Source: an uncultured Pelagibacteraceae bacterium (GTDB taxonomy: Bacteria; Pseudomonadota; Alphaproteobacteria; Pelagibacterales; Pelagibacteraceae). From it: a DNA stretch of 64,000 bases. Below the pieces are notes generated by a model. It was not told where the DNA came from. It ran no database searches and saw nothing but the letters and a program-made list of their open reading frames with translations. A program made the position numbers and the translations under genes. Within the stretch, counting starts at the first letter, position 1; every line of letters starts with the position of its first letter. Shown here piece by piece: positions 35,613-44,946 of the stretch. The stretch spans positions 39,617 through 103,616 of the forward strand of contig CACCYQ010000001.1 of assembly GCA_902550285.1 (NCBI GenBank), read 5' to 3'.

Positions 35613-37294
35613 TGAGTTTTTTAAAAATAAATAATTTAAGCGTTGATTATAAAATGAGGAGAGAAACTGTTTATGCTGCAAAAAATGTAAACATTGAAGT
35701 GAGCAAGGGAGAAATTTTAGGACTAGTAGGGGAGTCTGGTTCAGGAAAAAGTACAGTTGGTAATGCAATTATAAATCTTATTGATGAACCAGGAAAAGTT
35801 TCGAGCGGTTCAATATTATTAGGAGAAATAAATATTCATGAAAATCCAGAAAACATTGTTAAGTATAGAGGTAAAAAAGTTGGTTTGATTTTTCAAGATC
35901 CTCAAACCTCTTTAAATCCAATATTTACCATTGGTGAACAATTAATTGAAACTATTCAAACCCATTTAAATTTAAATACTAAAGAAGCTAAAACAAAAGC
36001 TATAAATTTATTAAAGGAAGTTGGTATTAAAGATGCTGAAAAAAGATTTGATAACTATCCTCATCAATTTTCAGGAGGAATGAGACAAAGGGTTGTTATT
36101 TCTCTAGCACTTTGTTGTGAGCCAGAACTTTTAATAGCAGACGAACCAACAACAGCATTAGATGTATCAATTCAATCTCAAATTTTAGATTTAATTAAAA
36201 GATTAACTAAAGAAAGAAATTTAGCTGTAATATTAATTACCCACGATATGGGAGTTATTTCTGAGACAACTGACAGAGTAGCTGTAATGAAAAATGGCAA
36301 TTTAGTTGAAATTGGTCCTACTAAAGAAATTTTAACTAAACCAAAGGAAATTTACACAAAGAGTCTTGTGAGCTCAGTGCCACCAACAAACAAAAAAATT
36401 GAAAGATTTAAAATAATTGAAAAAGAAAACAAAAATCAAAGTGAAACTAATATTAAAATTTTAAATAGATGGACTAAAAAAGAAATTATTAATCAAGATC
36501 TAATTCAAATAAAAAACTTAAGCAAAACATTTGATGATAGTTTCTTTATCGAAAGTTCAAAAAATGCTGTTATGGCAGTAGACGATGTTTCATTTAACAT
36601 TAAAGAAGGTCAATCATTTGGATTAGTAGGAGAGAGTGGTAGTGGAAAATCTACGATTGCCAAAATGATTGTTAATTTATTTAGACCGAGTTCTGGAGAT
36701 ATTTACTTTGATAATGTTTGTATAACAAAAATCAAAAGTAACAAAGAAATGATGAAATTTAGAAAACAAATTCAAATGATATTCCAAGATCCATACTCTT
36801 CATTAAATGGAAGATTAAAAGTTAAAGATATAGTTGCTGAACCAATAAAACTTCACGATCCCTCAATAAGTTCAAAAAATTTAAATGATTATATTTATGA
36901 TTTATTAGAATCTGTTGAACTATCACAACAATCAGCTGATCGTTATCCTCATGAATTTTCAGGGGGTCAAAGACAAAGGATATCAATAGCAAGAGCCCTT
37001 GCAACCCAACCAAGATTACTTGTTTGTGATGAACCGACTTCTGCACTAGATGTAAGTATCCAAGCGCAAATATTAAATTTATTAAAAGATTTACAGGAGC
37101 AATTAAATCTGACAATCTTATTTATTAGTCATGATTTACCAGTGGTAAGACAAATGTGTGATCGGATAGCAGTGTTAAAAAATGGCAAACTTTGTGAAGT
37201 TTCAATGACAGAAGAATTGTTTAAAAATCCAAACCATGAATACACAAAAGAATTATTAGATTTAATGCCAAAGATAGAATCGATTTATAACTAG
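35612..37294 (+). CDS. Fused ABC transporter ATPase (DppD-DppF type)
   Basis: 560 residues containing two nucleotide-binding domains. The first has Walker A at 40-47 (GESGSGKS), then SGGMRQR and LLIADEPTTALD. The second has Walker A at 340-347, SGGQRQR and LLVCDEPTSALD. Each ends in the oligopeptide ABC C-terminal region (PPTNKK in the first). Fusion of the two ATPases in one chain also occurs in GsiA and YejF. It completes the importer. Its stop overlaps the convergent AbrB gene by four bases. Confidence 0.9.
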   Translation: MSFLKINNLSVDYKMRRETVYAAKNVNIEVSKGEILGLVGESGSGKSTVGNAIINLIDEPGKVSSGSILLGEINIHENPENIVKYRGKKVGLIFQDPQTSLNPIFTIGEQLIETIQTHLNLNTKEAKTKAINLLKEVGIKDAEKRFDNYPHQFSGGMRQRVVISLALCCEPELLIADEPTTALDVSIQSQILDLIKRLTKERNLAVILITHDMGVISETTDRVAVMKNGNLVEIGPTKEILTKPKEIYTKSLVSSVPPTNKKIERFKIIEKENKNQSETNIKILNRWTKKEIINQDLIQIKNLSKTFDDSFFIESSKNAVMAVDDVSFNIKEGQSFGLVGESGSGKSTIAKMIVNLFRPSSGDIYFDNVCITKIKSNKEMMKFRKQIQMIFQDPYSSLNGRLKVKDIVAEPIKLHDPSISSKNLNDYIYDLLESVELSQQSADRYPHEFSGGQRQRISIARALATQPRLLVCDEPTSALDVSIQAQILNLLKDLQEQLNLTILFISHDLPVVRQMCDRIAVLKNGKLCEVSMTEELFKNPNHEYTKELLDLMPKIESIYN

Positions 37295-38367
37295 ATTTTT
37301 TTTCTATCAACTAATTTTAAAATTACTGGAATTATAAATAAAATTATTAACAATCTAATTATATGATGAAAAGATACGAAGTCAGGATCTAAGTCAAATG
37401 CAATAGCTATTACTGCCACTTCATAAATTCCACCAGGACAAAAAGATAGTACTAAAGTTAAAAAATTATTATTAACAAAAAAAGTTGCGATATAGGCAGC
37501 TACTAAACCCAATATTACTAGCAAAAATGTTGCAACCAAACTATGTATAGTATTTTTTGCTACCTCTTTAATTGTTTTTTCTGCAAATCTGCAACCAACT
37601 GAGGCTCCAAGAATTAGTAAACAAAAGTTAATAGATTCATCGGGCAATTTATAAGAAGCTATGTCGGCAATTTGAAGAATACCACTAGCAACCAATGTTC
37701 CAGACAACAATGCAGCTGGTATTTTAATTTTATCAAATAATAAAATTAAAATTATTGACCCAACTAATAAAATGATAAGATTAAAATGATTTTGTCCCAG
37801 ATAATCAAACTTTTCAATTTCCAATGGTTCTGTTGAAGCAAAATTGACAATTATAAAAGGAAAAACTGTAATTATAATTATAAGTCTAATTAGATGTGAT
37901 GTAGCAACCTGAGATAAATCTGATTTTTCATATTCTGCTAAAATCATTAAAGGACCAAGCGCTCCAGGAGCAGCGGAAAAGATAGAGGTTTTTTCTTTAT
38001 AATTTGAAAACTTTTGAAGGTATTTTGAAACAATAAAAATACTCACAATAATATAAAAAAACATTATTATCGTAGTCCAAATCCAGTTAACCATTTGATT
38101 AATTAAATTTTGATCAATATAATTTCCGATGTGAAGTCCAAGTATAATTAGAATTCCACTTAAAGCCAATTTTGGCATTACAACCTTCATCCCCACTAAT
38201 GCTGCAATTGATATAGCGATCATAGGTCCAATCATCCAAGCCAAAGGTATTCTAAAGTAGTCAGCTACAATTGCGCTTGGTATGGAGATTAAAATTACTA
38301 AAAAGAAATTTTTAGAAACAAGTTGTTTTAAATTAGTAATATTTAAAGGGATGCTAGAATTTTGCAT
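37291..38367 (-). CDS. AbrB family membrane protein
   Basis: 358 residues with about ten membrane segments. IPLAWMIGPMIAISIAALVGMKV, the central FSAAPGALGPLMILAEYEKSDLSQVATSHLIRLIIII, and the repeated FCPGGIYEVAVIAIAFDLDPDFVSFHHIIRLLII are the AbrB (formerly 'ammonia monooxygenase') duplicated motif. These are putative transporters or regulators; the function is not settled. Such genes often accompany tripartite tricarboxylate transporters, and this one is divergent from tctC with a 93-base gap. Confidence 0.85.
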   Translation of the reverse strand: MQNSSIPLNITNLKQLVSKNFFLVILISIPSAIVADYFRIPLAWMIGPMIAISIAALVGMKVVMPKLALSGILIILGLHIGNYIDQNLINQMVNWIWTTIIMFFYIIVSIFIVSKYLQKFSNYKEKTSIFSAAPGALGPLMILAEYEKSDLSQVATSHLIRLIIIITVFPFIIVNFASTEPLEIEKFDYLGQNHFNLIILLVGSIILILLFDKIKIPAALLSGTLVASGILQIADIASYKLPDESINFCLLILGASVGCRFAEKTIKEVAKNTIHSLVATFLLVILGLVAAYIATFFVNNNFLTLVLSFCPGGIYEVAVIAIAFDLDPDFVSFHHIIRLLIILFIIPVILKLVDRKKI

Positions 38368-38395
38368 ATTAATAGTGCTTATATTGGATATCTCC

Positions 38396-38413
38396 TTGAT
38401 TGACTCTTATCAA
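38396..38413. promoter_or_regulatory. TTGAT-N8-ATCAA dyad between AbrB and TctC genes
   Basis: A TTGAT half-site at 38396-38400 is inverted as ATCAA at 38409-38413. It lies in the divergent intergenic region, about 50 bases before tctC. The spacing (8) differs from the FNR site (4). It may bind a transcription factor controlling both genes; the evidence is symmetry and position only. Confidence 0.25.
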
Positions 38414-38460
38414 TTACTCTAATTTAATACATCTATAAATTAATTAAAAAGAGGGGAAAA

Positions 38461-39447
38461 ATGTTTAAATCTTTAAGAACAATTATCTCAGTTCTTTTTG
38501 CATCAATTTTATTACTATCTTCTACAACTGGTTCATTTGCGATTGACAAATTACATTTTGTTATCGGTGGTGGTGCTGGAGGTGGTTGGGATGGAACTGC
38601 AAGAGGTACTGGAGAAGCTTTAACAAAAGCTGGAATGTTAAAAAGTGCATCATTTGAAAACATGTCAGGTGGTGGTGGAGGAAAAGCTTTAGCTTTTATG
38701 ATTAATACTAAGCCTGCGAATACTATATTAGTACAATCAACTCCATTGGTTTTAAGGTCAATCACTAGACACAAAGGTTATGTAAAAGATGGTGGAAGTG
38801 GAGTTATATCTTATAAAGATGTTGTGCCAATTGCTGGAGTAATAGGTGACTATGGTGCAATAGCAGTAGCTAAAAACTCACCATTTAAAAACTTTAAAGA
38901 TGTTGTGGATGCTTACAAAAAAGATCCTAGCTCAGTAAAAATGGCTGGTGGATCTGTTAGAGGAAGCATGGACCATTTAATCGGTGCTTTGGCTTTCCAA
39001 GAAGCCGGTGCTGATCCAAATAAAGTTATTTACGTTCCTTACGACGCTGGAGGAAAAGCTTTAGCTGGATTGTTATCAGGTGAAACTCAAATTCTTTCTA
39101 CTGGTTTGGGAGAAGTTATGGGTGCAAGAGACCAAGTAAGAATAATTGGTATTACTGCTCCTGAGAGAGTAGGTGATGCACCAGAAGTTCCAACATTAAA
39201 AGAGCAAGGTTATGATGTACAATTCGTTAACTGGAGAGGATTTTTTGGACCTCCAGGTATGAGCAATTCTATGAAAAATGAAATTGCAAAAATGCTAGGC
39301 GATGTACAAAAAACTTCTGAATGGGAAACTGTTAGAAAAAGAAATGCTTGGGTAAATATTTACAATCCAGGTGATAAGTTTGTTAAGTTTTTAGAAAAAC
39401 AAACTGTAGAAATGACAGCTCTTATGAAAAAATTAGGAGTTATATAA
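38461..39447 (+). CDS. tctC: Tripartite tricarboxylate transporter substrate-binding protein (TctC/Bug)
   Basis: 328 residues with a signal peptide ending in FAID. IGGGAGGGWDGTARGTGEAL, NMSGGGGGKALAFM, MAGGSVRGSMDHLIGAL, YDAGGKALAGLLSGE and NWRGFFGPPGM fit the Bug (TctC) fold. It binds an organic acid in the periplasm; the carboxylate-binding glycine-rich loop is clear but the ligand cannot be named. The tctB and tctA genes follow directly. Confidence 0.92.
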   Translation: MFKSLRTIISVLFASILLLSSTTGSFAIDKLHFVIGGGAGGGWDGTARGTGEALTKAGMLKSASFENMSGGGGGKALAFMINTKPANTILVQSTPLVLRSITRHKGYVKDGGSGVISYKDVVPIAGVIGDYGAIAVAKNSPFKNFKDVVDAYKKDPSSVKMAGGSVRGSMDHLIGALAFQEAGADPNKVIYVPYDAGGKALAGLLSGETQILSTGLGEVMGARDQVRIIGITAPERVGDAPEVPTLKEQGYDVQFVNWRGFFGPPGMSNSMKNEIAKMLGDVQKTSEWETVRKRNAWVNIYNPGDKFVKFLEKQTVEMTALMKKLGVI

Positions 39448-39479
39448 TCCATAAGGATTATTAATTTGGAAAAAAAGCA

Positions 39480-39950
39480 GTGAGAATATCAATAGATAAA
39501 ATTATCTCGCTGCTTTTTTTCGTTTTATCGGTTTTTTATCTTTATCAAACTTATCAAATACAAGTTTTTTCATTTGATGAGCATGCTCCATTTAATGCCA
39601 AGACTTTTCCAACTTTTTTAGCGTACTTTGGAATGTTTCTTTCAGTACTTTTTTTAGTACTACCTGAAAAAAACCCAACTAAGATAGATCATAAAGTATT
39701 AGATTATAAAAGCGTATCATTTTTAATATTTATTACAGTTGTATATGGTTTTGTAATTTTAAAAGCCGGTTTCTTTTTATCAACTTCACTATTTTTATTT
39801 TTTTCATATTATTTTTTAGGAGAGAGAAGATGGAAATGGATGTTTTTACTGTCTTTTCCATTTGTGGCTCTCTTCATGTATTTATTACACGGGTTATTAG
39901 ATATTTATCTAAGAGATCCATTTCTTAAGATGTTAGGAATTATAGGATGA
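39480..39950 (+). CDS. tctB: Tripartite tricarboxylate transporter small membrane subunit TctB
   Basis: 156 residues with four predicted membrane helices: DKIISLLFFVLSVFYLYQ, FLAYFGMFLSVLFLVL, the FLIFITVVYGFVILKAGFFLSTSLFLFF region and a C-terminal helix. TctB usually has low sequence conservation but fixed position between tctC and tctA, as here. The start is GTG at 39480; the stop overlaps tctA as ATGA. Confidence 0.85.
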   Translation: MRISIDKIISLLFFVLSVFYLYQTYQIQVFSFDEHAPFNAKTFPTFLAYFGMFLSVLFLVLPEKNPTKIDHKVLDYKSVSFLIFITVVYGFVILKAGFFLSTSLFLFFSYYFLGERRWKWMFLLSFPFVALFMYLLHGLLDIYLRDPFLKMLGIIG

Positions 39951-41443
39951 TTGAAGGAATATTAATAGGTTTACAAACTGCCTTAAGTTTAAAAAATATT
40001 TTAATGGTAATGATGGGATGTTTTTTTGGAACTATCATAGGAATGCTTCCAGGACTTGGTCCAATGACAGCAATTGCGTTAATGATACCAATCACTTACG
40101 GTTTTGAACCTGCTACTGGTTTAATTTTAATGGCAGGTGTTTACTACGGAGCTGTATTTGGTGGATCAACTTCATCAATTTTAATTAACGCACCAGGTGT
40201 TCCAGGGACTGTTGCTACTGCTTTCGATGGGTATCCAATGGCTCAACAAGGTAAAGCTGGAAAAGCTTTAGCTATTGCTGCCTACAGTTCATTTGCTGGA
40301 GGAACAATTTCAGCAATTTTTTTATTATTTGCTGCGCCAAGTTTATCAAAAGTTAGTTTGGCTTTTAGATCTCCTGATTATTTTGCACTAATGGTCTTAG
40401 GTTTAACTGCTGTTTCAGCTTTTTCTTCTAAAGGACAATTTTTAAAAGCAATGATGATGGTAATTTTAGGATTAATGTTAGCAACAGTTGGACAAGATTC
40501 TTTATCAGATATTACAAGATTTACTTTTAATAATATGAATTTAACAGATGGAATTAGTTTCGTATTAGTAGTCATGGCTACATTTGCAATGAGCGAAGCA
40601 TTAACGATTATTTTAAAAGGAAAAGATCCAAGTCGTGCAACTGAACAAATTTCTCTTTCCCAATTAGGTTCAATTAGACTGGATAAAGAAGAAAGAAATA
40701 AAATGCTTAAATCAATTCCACGATCTTCTGTTTTAGGATTTTTAATAGGTGTATTACCCGGAGCAGGTGCAACTATTGCATCATTTTTAGCTTACGGCAT
40801 GGAAAGAAACTATGTCAACGATGAAGAGAAAAAAAAATTTGGTAAAGGAAGTGTACACGGTCTTGCGGCACCAGAAACTGCAAATAACGCTGCATGCTCA
40901 GGTTCATTTGTACCTTTATTAACTTTAGGAATTCCAGGAAGTGGTACAACAGCTGTAATGTTAGGTGCACTTTTAGGTTTTGGAATTCAGCCAGGTCCAA
41001 GACTTTACATGACAAATCCAGAAATTTTCTGGTCAGTTATAATGTCAATGTATATAGGAATGGTTATATTATTAATACTAAACCTTCCACTTATTCCATA
41101 TATTGCAAGAGTACTTGCCACACCAAAAAATTTTTTAATTCCTTTAATTTTATTTTTCTCAGTAACAGGAATTTATTTAATGTCATTTAATAATTTTGAT
41201 ATTTTTTTAATGATTGGTATTGCGGTTGTTGCTACCTTTTTAAGACTCTATAATTTTCCTATGCCACCTCTAATTCTTGCTTTTGTATTAGGTGCTTTAA
41301 TGGAAGAAAATCTGAGAAGATCATTGTTAATTAGCGATGGTTCTTTTAATTTTTTATGGGATAGACCTTTAACAGCAATTATACTAGCATTCACAATAGC
41401 TATAATTAGCTGGCAAGCTTTTAAAAGTTTTAAAAACAAATAA
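39947..41443 (+). CDS. tctA: Tripartite tricarboxylate transporter large membrane subunit TctA
   Basis: 498 residues with about twelve membrane helices. IIGMLPGLGPMTAIALMIP, YYGAVFGGSTSSILINAPGVPGTVATAFDGYPMA, the duplicated LIGVLPGAGATIASFLAYGMER and FVPLLTLGIPGSGTTAVMLGAL are TctA signatures. It is the proton- or sodium-coupled translocation subunit. The start overlaps tctB. Confidence 0.93.
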   Translation: MIEGILIGLQTALSLKNILMVMMGCFFGTIIGMLPGLGPMTAIALMIPITYGFEPATGLILMAGVYYGAVFGGSTSSILINAPGVPGTVATAFDGYPMAQQGKAGKALAIAAYSSFAGGTISAIFLLFAAPSLSKVSLAFRSPDYFALMVLGLTAVSAFSSKGQFLKAMMMVILGLMLATVGQDSLSDITRFTFNNMNLTDGISFVLVVMATFAMSEALTIILKGKDPSRATEQISLSQLGSIRLDKEERNKMLKSIPRSSVLGFLIGVLPGAGATIASFLAYGMERNYVNDEEKKKFGKGSVHGLAAPETANNAACSGSFVPLLTLGIPGSGTTAVMLGALLGFGIQPGPRLYMTNPEIFWSVIMSMYIGMVILLILNLPLIPYIARVLATPKNFLIPLILFFSVTGIYLMSFNNFDIFLMIGIAVVATFLRLYNFPMPPLILAFVLGALMEENLRRSLLISDGSFNFLWDRPLTAIILAFTIAIISWQAFKSFKNK

Positions 41444-41457
41444 TTCAAGGAGGAAAA

Positions 41458-41850
41458 ATGCCTATATTTAAACCTATCTCAGAAAACGAAGCAAAAGGAA
41501 AAGTTAAAGAAATATTTGAGGAAATAAAAACGGCGAGACAACTTTCAGAAGTTCCAAACTTTTGGAAAAGTCTTGCAAATAATCCTGAAACACTTGAGAG
41601 AACCTGGACTTCATTAAAGCAAGTAATGAAAAAAGGAGCTCTTGATCCAGTAGTTAAAGAACTAATATATGTCGCAGTATCAATAACTAATGGTTGTGAA
41701 TATTGTATAAAGTCTCACAGTCTTGCAGCTAAAAAGAAAGGTGCAACCGAAGAGATGCTTAGTGAAATGATAGCAGTAACAGGTATGGCTAATGAGACAA
41801 ATAGATTAGTTGAAGGTTATCAAGTAGAGGTAGATGATGTTTATAAATAA
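41458..41850 (+). CDS. Carboxymuconolactone decarboxylase / AhpD-like protein
   Basis: 130 residues. C80-E-Y-C83-x3-H87 in the ITNGCEYCIKSHSLAAKKKGAT segment is the AhpD-type redox centre, which supports peroxidase or disulfide-reductase activity rather than lactone decarboxylation. An AAGGAGG ribosome binding site precedes it. The stop shares a base with the start of the photolyase gene (TAATG), so the two are translationally coupled. Confidence 0.85.
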   Translation: MPIFKPISENEAKGKVKEIFEEIKTARQLSEVPNFWKSLANNPETLERTWTSLKQVMKKGALDPVVKELIYVAVSITNGCEYCIKSHSLAAKKKGATEEMLSEMIAVTGMANETNRLVEGYQVEVDDVYK

Positions 41851-43346
41851 TGAAACTATACATCGTACTTGGAAATCAATTATTTCCCTTAAAATATCTT
41901 GAAGATTTTAAAGATGATCACATTATCTTTATGGCAGAAGATAATGGATTATGTACATATGAAAAGCATCATAAATTAAAGATTCTATTATTTTTATCTG
42001 CAATGAGATCTTATGCAGATAATTTAAAAAAAAATAATTTCAAAATTGAGTATGTAAAAATTGATACCAGTGACTTCAAAAAAGAATATTTAGAAAAATT
42101 AAAAAAAGTAATTAAATCAAAAAAAATATCAGAAATAACAAGTTTTGAAATTGAAGATAAGTTTTTTGAAAAAAAAATAGAAGACTTTTCAAAAAAAAAT
42201 AAAATTAAATGGAACATAATTAAATCCCCAATGTTTTTAAATTCAAGAGAGGAATTTAATAATTACTTAGAAAAAAATAATCGACCGTTCATGGCTACTT
42301 TTTATAAAAATACCAGAAAAAAAATGAATATTTTAATGAAAAAAGATGGAAACCCTGAAGGTGGCAAATGGAGTTTTGATGAAGATAATAGAAAAAAATT
42401 ACCTAAAGATATTAAAATTCCAAAGTTTCCTAAAATTAAAGAAACAAAACACACAAAAAATTTAAAACCTATTATAGAAAAAATGTTCAAAAATCATCCC
42501 GGTGATACAAAAAACTTTTGGTTAGCAACTGAATACGATGATGTAATAAAACTTTTTAATTTCTTTTTAAAAGAAAAATCAAATTTATTTGGTGATTATG
42601 AAGATGCCGTTGATCAAAGAAATAATATTTTATTTCATAGCGCTTTAAGTCCCTATATTAATTTAGGTTTAATCACACCAGATTTAATAATTGATAAAAC
42701 ACTAATGTTTCATAAAAAAAATAAAATTCGACTTAACTCTTTGGAAGGCTACATAAGACAAGTAATAGGTTGGAGGGAATTTATGCGTGGTGTTTATCAA
42801 AAATATAGCAATGAAATGGAGACAAGAAACTTTTTTAAGCAGAATAGAAAAATGAGAGACTCATGGTATGATGGAAGCACAGGTTTGCCACCTTTGGACT
42901 ATGCAATTAAAAATGCACTTAATTATGGATGGTCCCATCATATAGAAAGATTAATGATACTTTCTAATATAATGAATTTATGCGAGCTGAAACCAAAAAC
43001 AGTTTACAAATGGTTTATGGAAATGTTTGTAGATTCATCTGATTGGGTAATGGTGCCTAATGTTTATGGAATGGGTTTATTCAGTGATGGAGGAATCTTT
43101 GCAACTAAGCCATATATATGTGGCTCAAGTTATTTTATGAAAATGATGGATTTTAAAAAAGGTGATTGGTGCAATACTATGGATGGATTGTATTGGAGAT
43201 TTATAAATAGAAATAGGTCATTTTTTTTGAAAAATCCAAGACTATCAATGATGGTTAGAATTTATGATAAAATGAAAGTAGAAAGAAAAAAATTAATATT
43301 GTCAGAGGCTGAAAAATTTATAAATAAAAACACATATGGGAATTAA
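41850..43346 (+). CDS. Cryptochrome/photolyase family protein of the PhrB-type lineage, without the iron-sulfur cysteine loop
   Basis: 498 residues. LGNQLFP near the N-terminus and FMAEDN are the alpha/beta antenna domain; EGYIRQVIGWREFMRGVYQ, YGWSHHIERLMILSNIMNLCEL and WVMVPNVYGMGLFSDGGIFATKPY are FAD-domain motifs of the prokaryotic (6-4) photolyase lineage. That lineage carries four Cys for a [4Fe-4S] cluster. Here only C378 and a C441 in a shortened GDWCNTMDGLYW segment are near expected places, and the YCxxC loop is missing. It likely repairs UV photoproducts or senses light; activity without the cluster is uncertain. Confidence 0.8.
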   Translation: MKLYIVLGNQLFPLKYLEDFKDDHIIFMAEDNGLCTYEKHHKLKILLFLSAMRSYADNLKKNNFKIEYVKIDTSDFKKEYLEKLKKVIKSKKISEITSFEIEDKFFEKKIEDFSKKNKIKWNIIKSPMFLNSREEFNNYLEKNNRPFMATFYKNTRKKMNILMKKDGNPEGGKWSFDEDNRKKLPKDIKIPKFPKIKETKHTKNLKPIIEKMFKNHPGDTKNFWLATEYDDVIKLFNFFLKEKSNLFGDYEDAVDQRNNILFHSALSPYINLGLITPDLIIDKTLMFHKKNKIRLNSLEGYIRQVIGWREFMRGVYQKYSNEMETRNFFKQNRKMRDSWYDGSTGLPPLDYAIKNALNYGWSHHIERLMILSNIMNLCELKPKTVYKWFMEMFVDSSDWVMVPNVYGMGLFSDGGIFATKPYICGSSYFMKMMDFKKGDWCNTMDGLYWRFINRNRSFFLKNPRLSMMVRIYDKMKVERKKLILSEAEKFINKNTYGN

Positions 43347-43686
43347 AGTTTTTTTTAACAACTCTTGTAGCATTTGTAGAATGGAAATTAATCACTACAA
43401 AAAAATATCAAACAGTAATTTGGAATGGATTGATATAACCAATAATGATGATGCATTAAAACTAACATCAAAATCACAGAAAGAATTATTACGAAGACTT
43501 CATGTAATTGATGACGGCAAGGTTATAGGTGGTGCCAAAGCTTTTGTTGTAATCTGGTCTAAAATTCCAAAATATAAATTTTTATCAAAAATTTTTTCTA
43601 TTAAACCAATATTTGTATTATTTCATTACGCTTACGAAGTGGTTGCCTTTTTTTTATTTTTAAAAAATAAAAATCAGCTGAGATGA
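43336..43686 (+). CDS. DCC family thiol-disulfide oxidoreductase-like protein (DUF393)
   Basis: 116 residues. FFNNSCSICRMEINHYKK (C11, C14) corresponds to the DCC motif of the family. WIDITNN, RRLHVIDDGKVIGGAKAFVVIWSKIP and a C-terminal hydrophobic segment (residues about 90-108) complete the pattern. The catalytic role is presumed from CxxC. It overlaps the photolyase gene by 11 bases and the DUF2256 gene by 4, so it belongs to the light-damage cluster. Confidence 0.8.
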   Translation: MGIKVFFNNSCSICRMEINHYKKISNSNLEWIDITNNDDALKLTSKSQKELLRRLHVIDDGKVIGGAKAFVVIWSKIPKYKFLSKIFSIKPIFVLFHYAYEVVAFFLFLKNKNQLR

Positions 43687-43808
43687 AAAAGCAAAATTTG
43701 CCCTTTAAGATTTGCCCTGTTTGTAAAAAACCTTTTATTTGGAGAAAAAAATGGAGGCTGAATTGGGATAGGGTTAAATACTGTTCAAAAAAATGTTCTT
43801 CTAAGTAA
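43683..43808 (+). CDS. DUF2256 small zinc-finger-like protein
   Basis: 41 residues, found by reading the overlap after the DCC gene: ATG at 43683 lies in an ATGA overlap. CPVCKKPFIWRKKW near residue 11 and VKYCSKKCSS near 31 contain four cysteines (C11, C14, C34, C38) and match DUF2256 closely. The CxxC ... CxxxC spacing suggests one zinc site. DUF2256 genes commonly lie next to photolyase genes; the molecular role is not known. It overlaps the convergent gene by eight bases. Confidence 0.85.
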   Translation: MKKQNLPFKICPVCKKPFIWRKKWRLNWDRVKYCSKKCSSK

Positions 43809-44946
43809 ACTCTTGAATTATTTTTGGTATATAATTTTTAAAATTAAAAAATCCTTTATTGCAAAATTTCCAAGAATATTGATCAATTTTTCTATATAAA
43901 AAAGAGATGTTTTCTAAATTATTTAAATTTAAATAATCAAGATTTTCACCCACCTCAGGATATAAAGCGTAAATTTTATCTTTAATTTTAAGCAAGTCTT
44001 CGATTGAAATGATCTCACAATTTATAGATCTTTCATTTAATCTTTTTTTTTGATCCTTAATTAGTGCATTTTTAAATTCAATGAGTTTTTCACTTAATAT
44101 TATTTGTCTATTTTTATTATCATTTGATACTAGAAGAATTTTATCAAATTTTTGATTTACAAAATCTGAGGTTTCAAATGACAAATTATTATCAAAGACT
44201 ATTAAAGCTCTATCATCGGTTGGTAATAAATTATTAAAATTTTTTGATATAATTTTATAAAATTTATCTTCATTTACAGGAGGTGCGTTTTCATTTAATT
44301 TTATATTGTTAAATCTATTATTAGTAAATTTCTTAATATTCCATTCGGTGGCTATATAGTGTTTGCCTTTTGTTTGTACACCTGTCACCCATCTCCAGCC
44401 CAATGTATTCGAGGCAGCATCACCATCGTAAAGATGTTGAAGAAAAAATTCCGCACCTAACTGCCATGGTAATTTTAAAGAAAATATCCAAATACTCGCA
44501 AACCACATTCTTGTGTGATTATGCAGATAATTAAAATTTTTAAGTTCATTAACCCATGAATTAAAGACATCGATATTTGTTTTTGCATTAATGGCTTCAA
44601 TATATTTATTATTATTTTCATATTCTTTTTTTAGCTTTTTTAAACTATATTTAAAATCGGTCCATACATCAGGTCTAAGCTCCAACCAGCCCTTCCAATA
44701 TACTCTCCATAAAACTTCCTGAATAAATTTTTCATTTTTAATAAAGGAATATTTTTTTAATGATTTTTTAATAATTTCTATTTCATTTATGACACCATGG
44801 GTAACATAAGGTGATATGCACGAAATATTCGATCTTTTATTTGGACCAAAATCAAAATTTCTTAGTTTAGCATACTCATTTAAATTATTATCAATGAAGC
44901 TATCTAGTTTTTTCACTGCAAAAGTTCTTGATGCTTCAAAATTCAT
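43801..44946 (-). CDS. Photolyase FAD-binding domain protein with C-terminal alpha/beta domain (permuted order)
   Basis: 381 residues. The FAD-binding photolyase domain begins immediately at the N-terminus; WRVYWKGWLELRP (about 80-92), LHNHTRMWFASIWIF (141-155) and YDGDAASNTLGWRWV (173-187) are its core motifs. The usual preceding antenna-binding alpha/beta domain is missing. Residues about 245-381 instead form a C-terminal alpha/beta-like region (ALIVFDNNLSFE, KILLVSND, YPEVGENLDYL), perhaps a relocated equivalent. It is not a truncation, because the start is in the upstream TIGR03643 gene overlap. It is probably a light-dependent repair or sensory flavoprotein; the substrate is unknown. Confidence 0.75.
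   Translation of the reverse strand: MNFEASRTFAVKKLDSFIDNNLNEYAKLRNFDFGPNKRSNISCISPYVTHGVINEIEIIKKSLKKYSFIKNEKFIQEVLWRVYWKGWLELRPDVWTDFKYSLKKLKKEYENNNKYIEAINAKTNIDVFNSWVNELKNFNYLHNHTRMWFASIWIFSLKLPWQLGAEFFLQHLYDGDAASNTLGWRWVTGVQTKGKHYIATEWNIKKFTNNRFNNIKLNENAPPVNEDKFYKIISKNFNNLLPTDDRALIVFDNNLSFETSDFVNQKFDKILLVSNDNKNRQIILSEKLIEFKNALIKDQKKRLNERSINCEIISIEDLLKIKDKIYALYPEVGENLDYLNLNNLENISFLYRKIDQYSWKFCNKGFFNFKNYIPKIIQEFT

Noticed and set aside
40815-41190. Frames overlapping tctA on both strands
   Set aside because: tctA is unambiguous over this stretch; the others are shadow frames.
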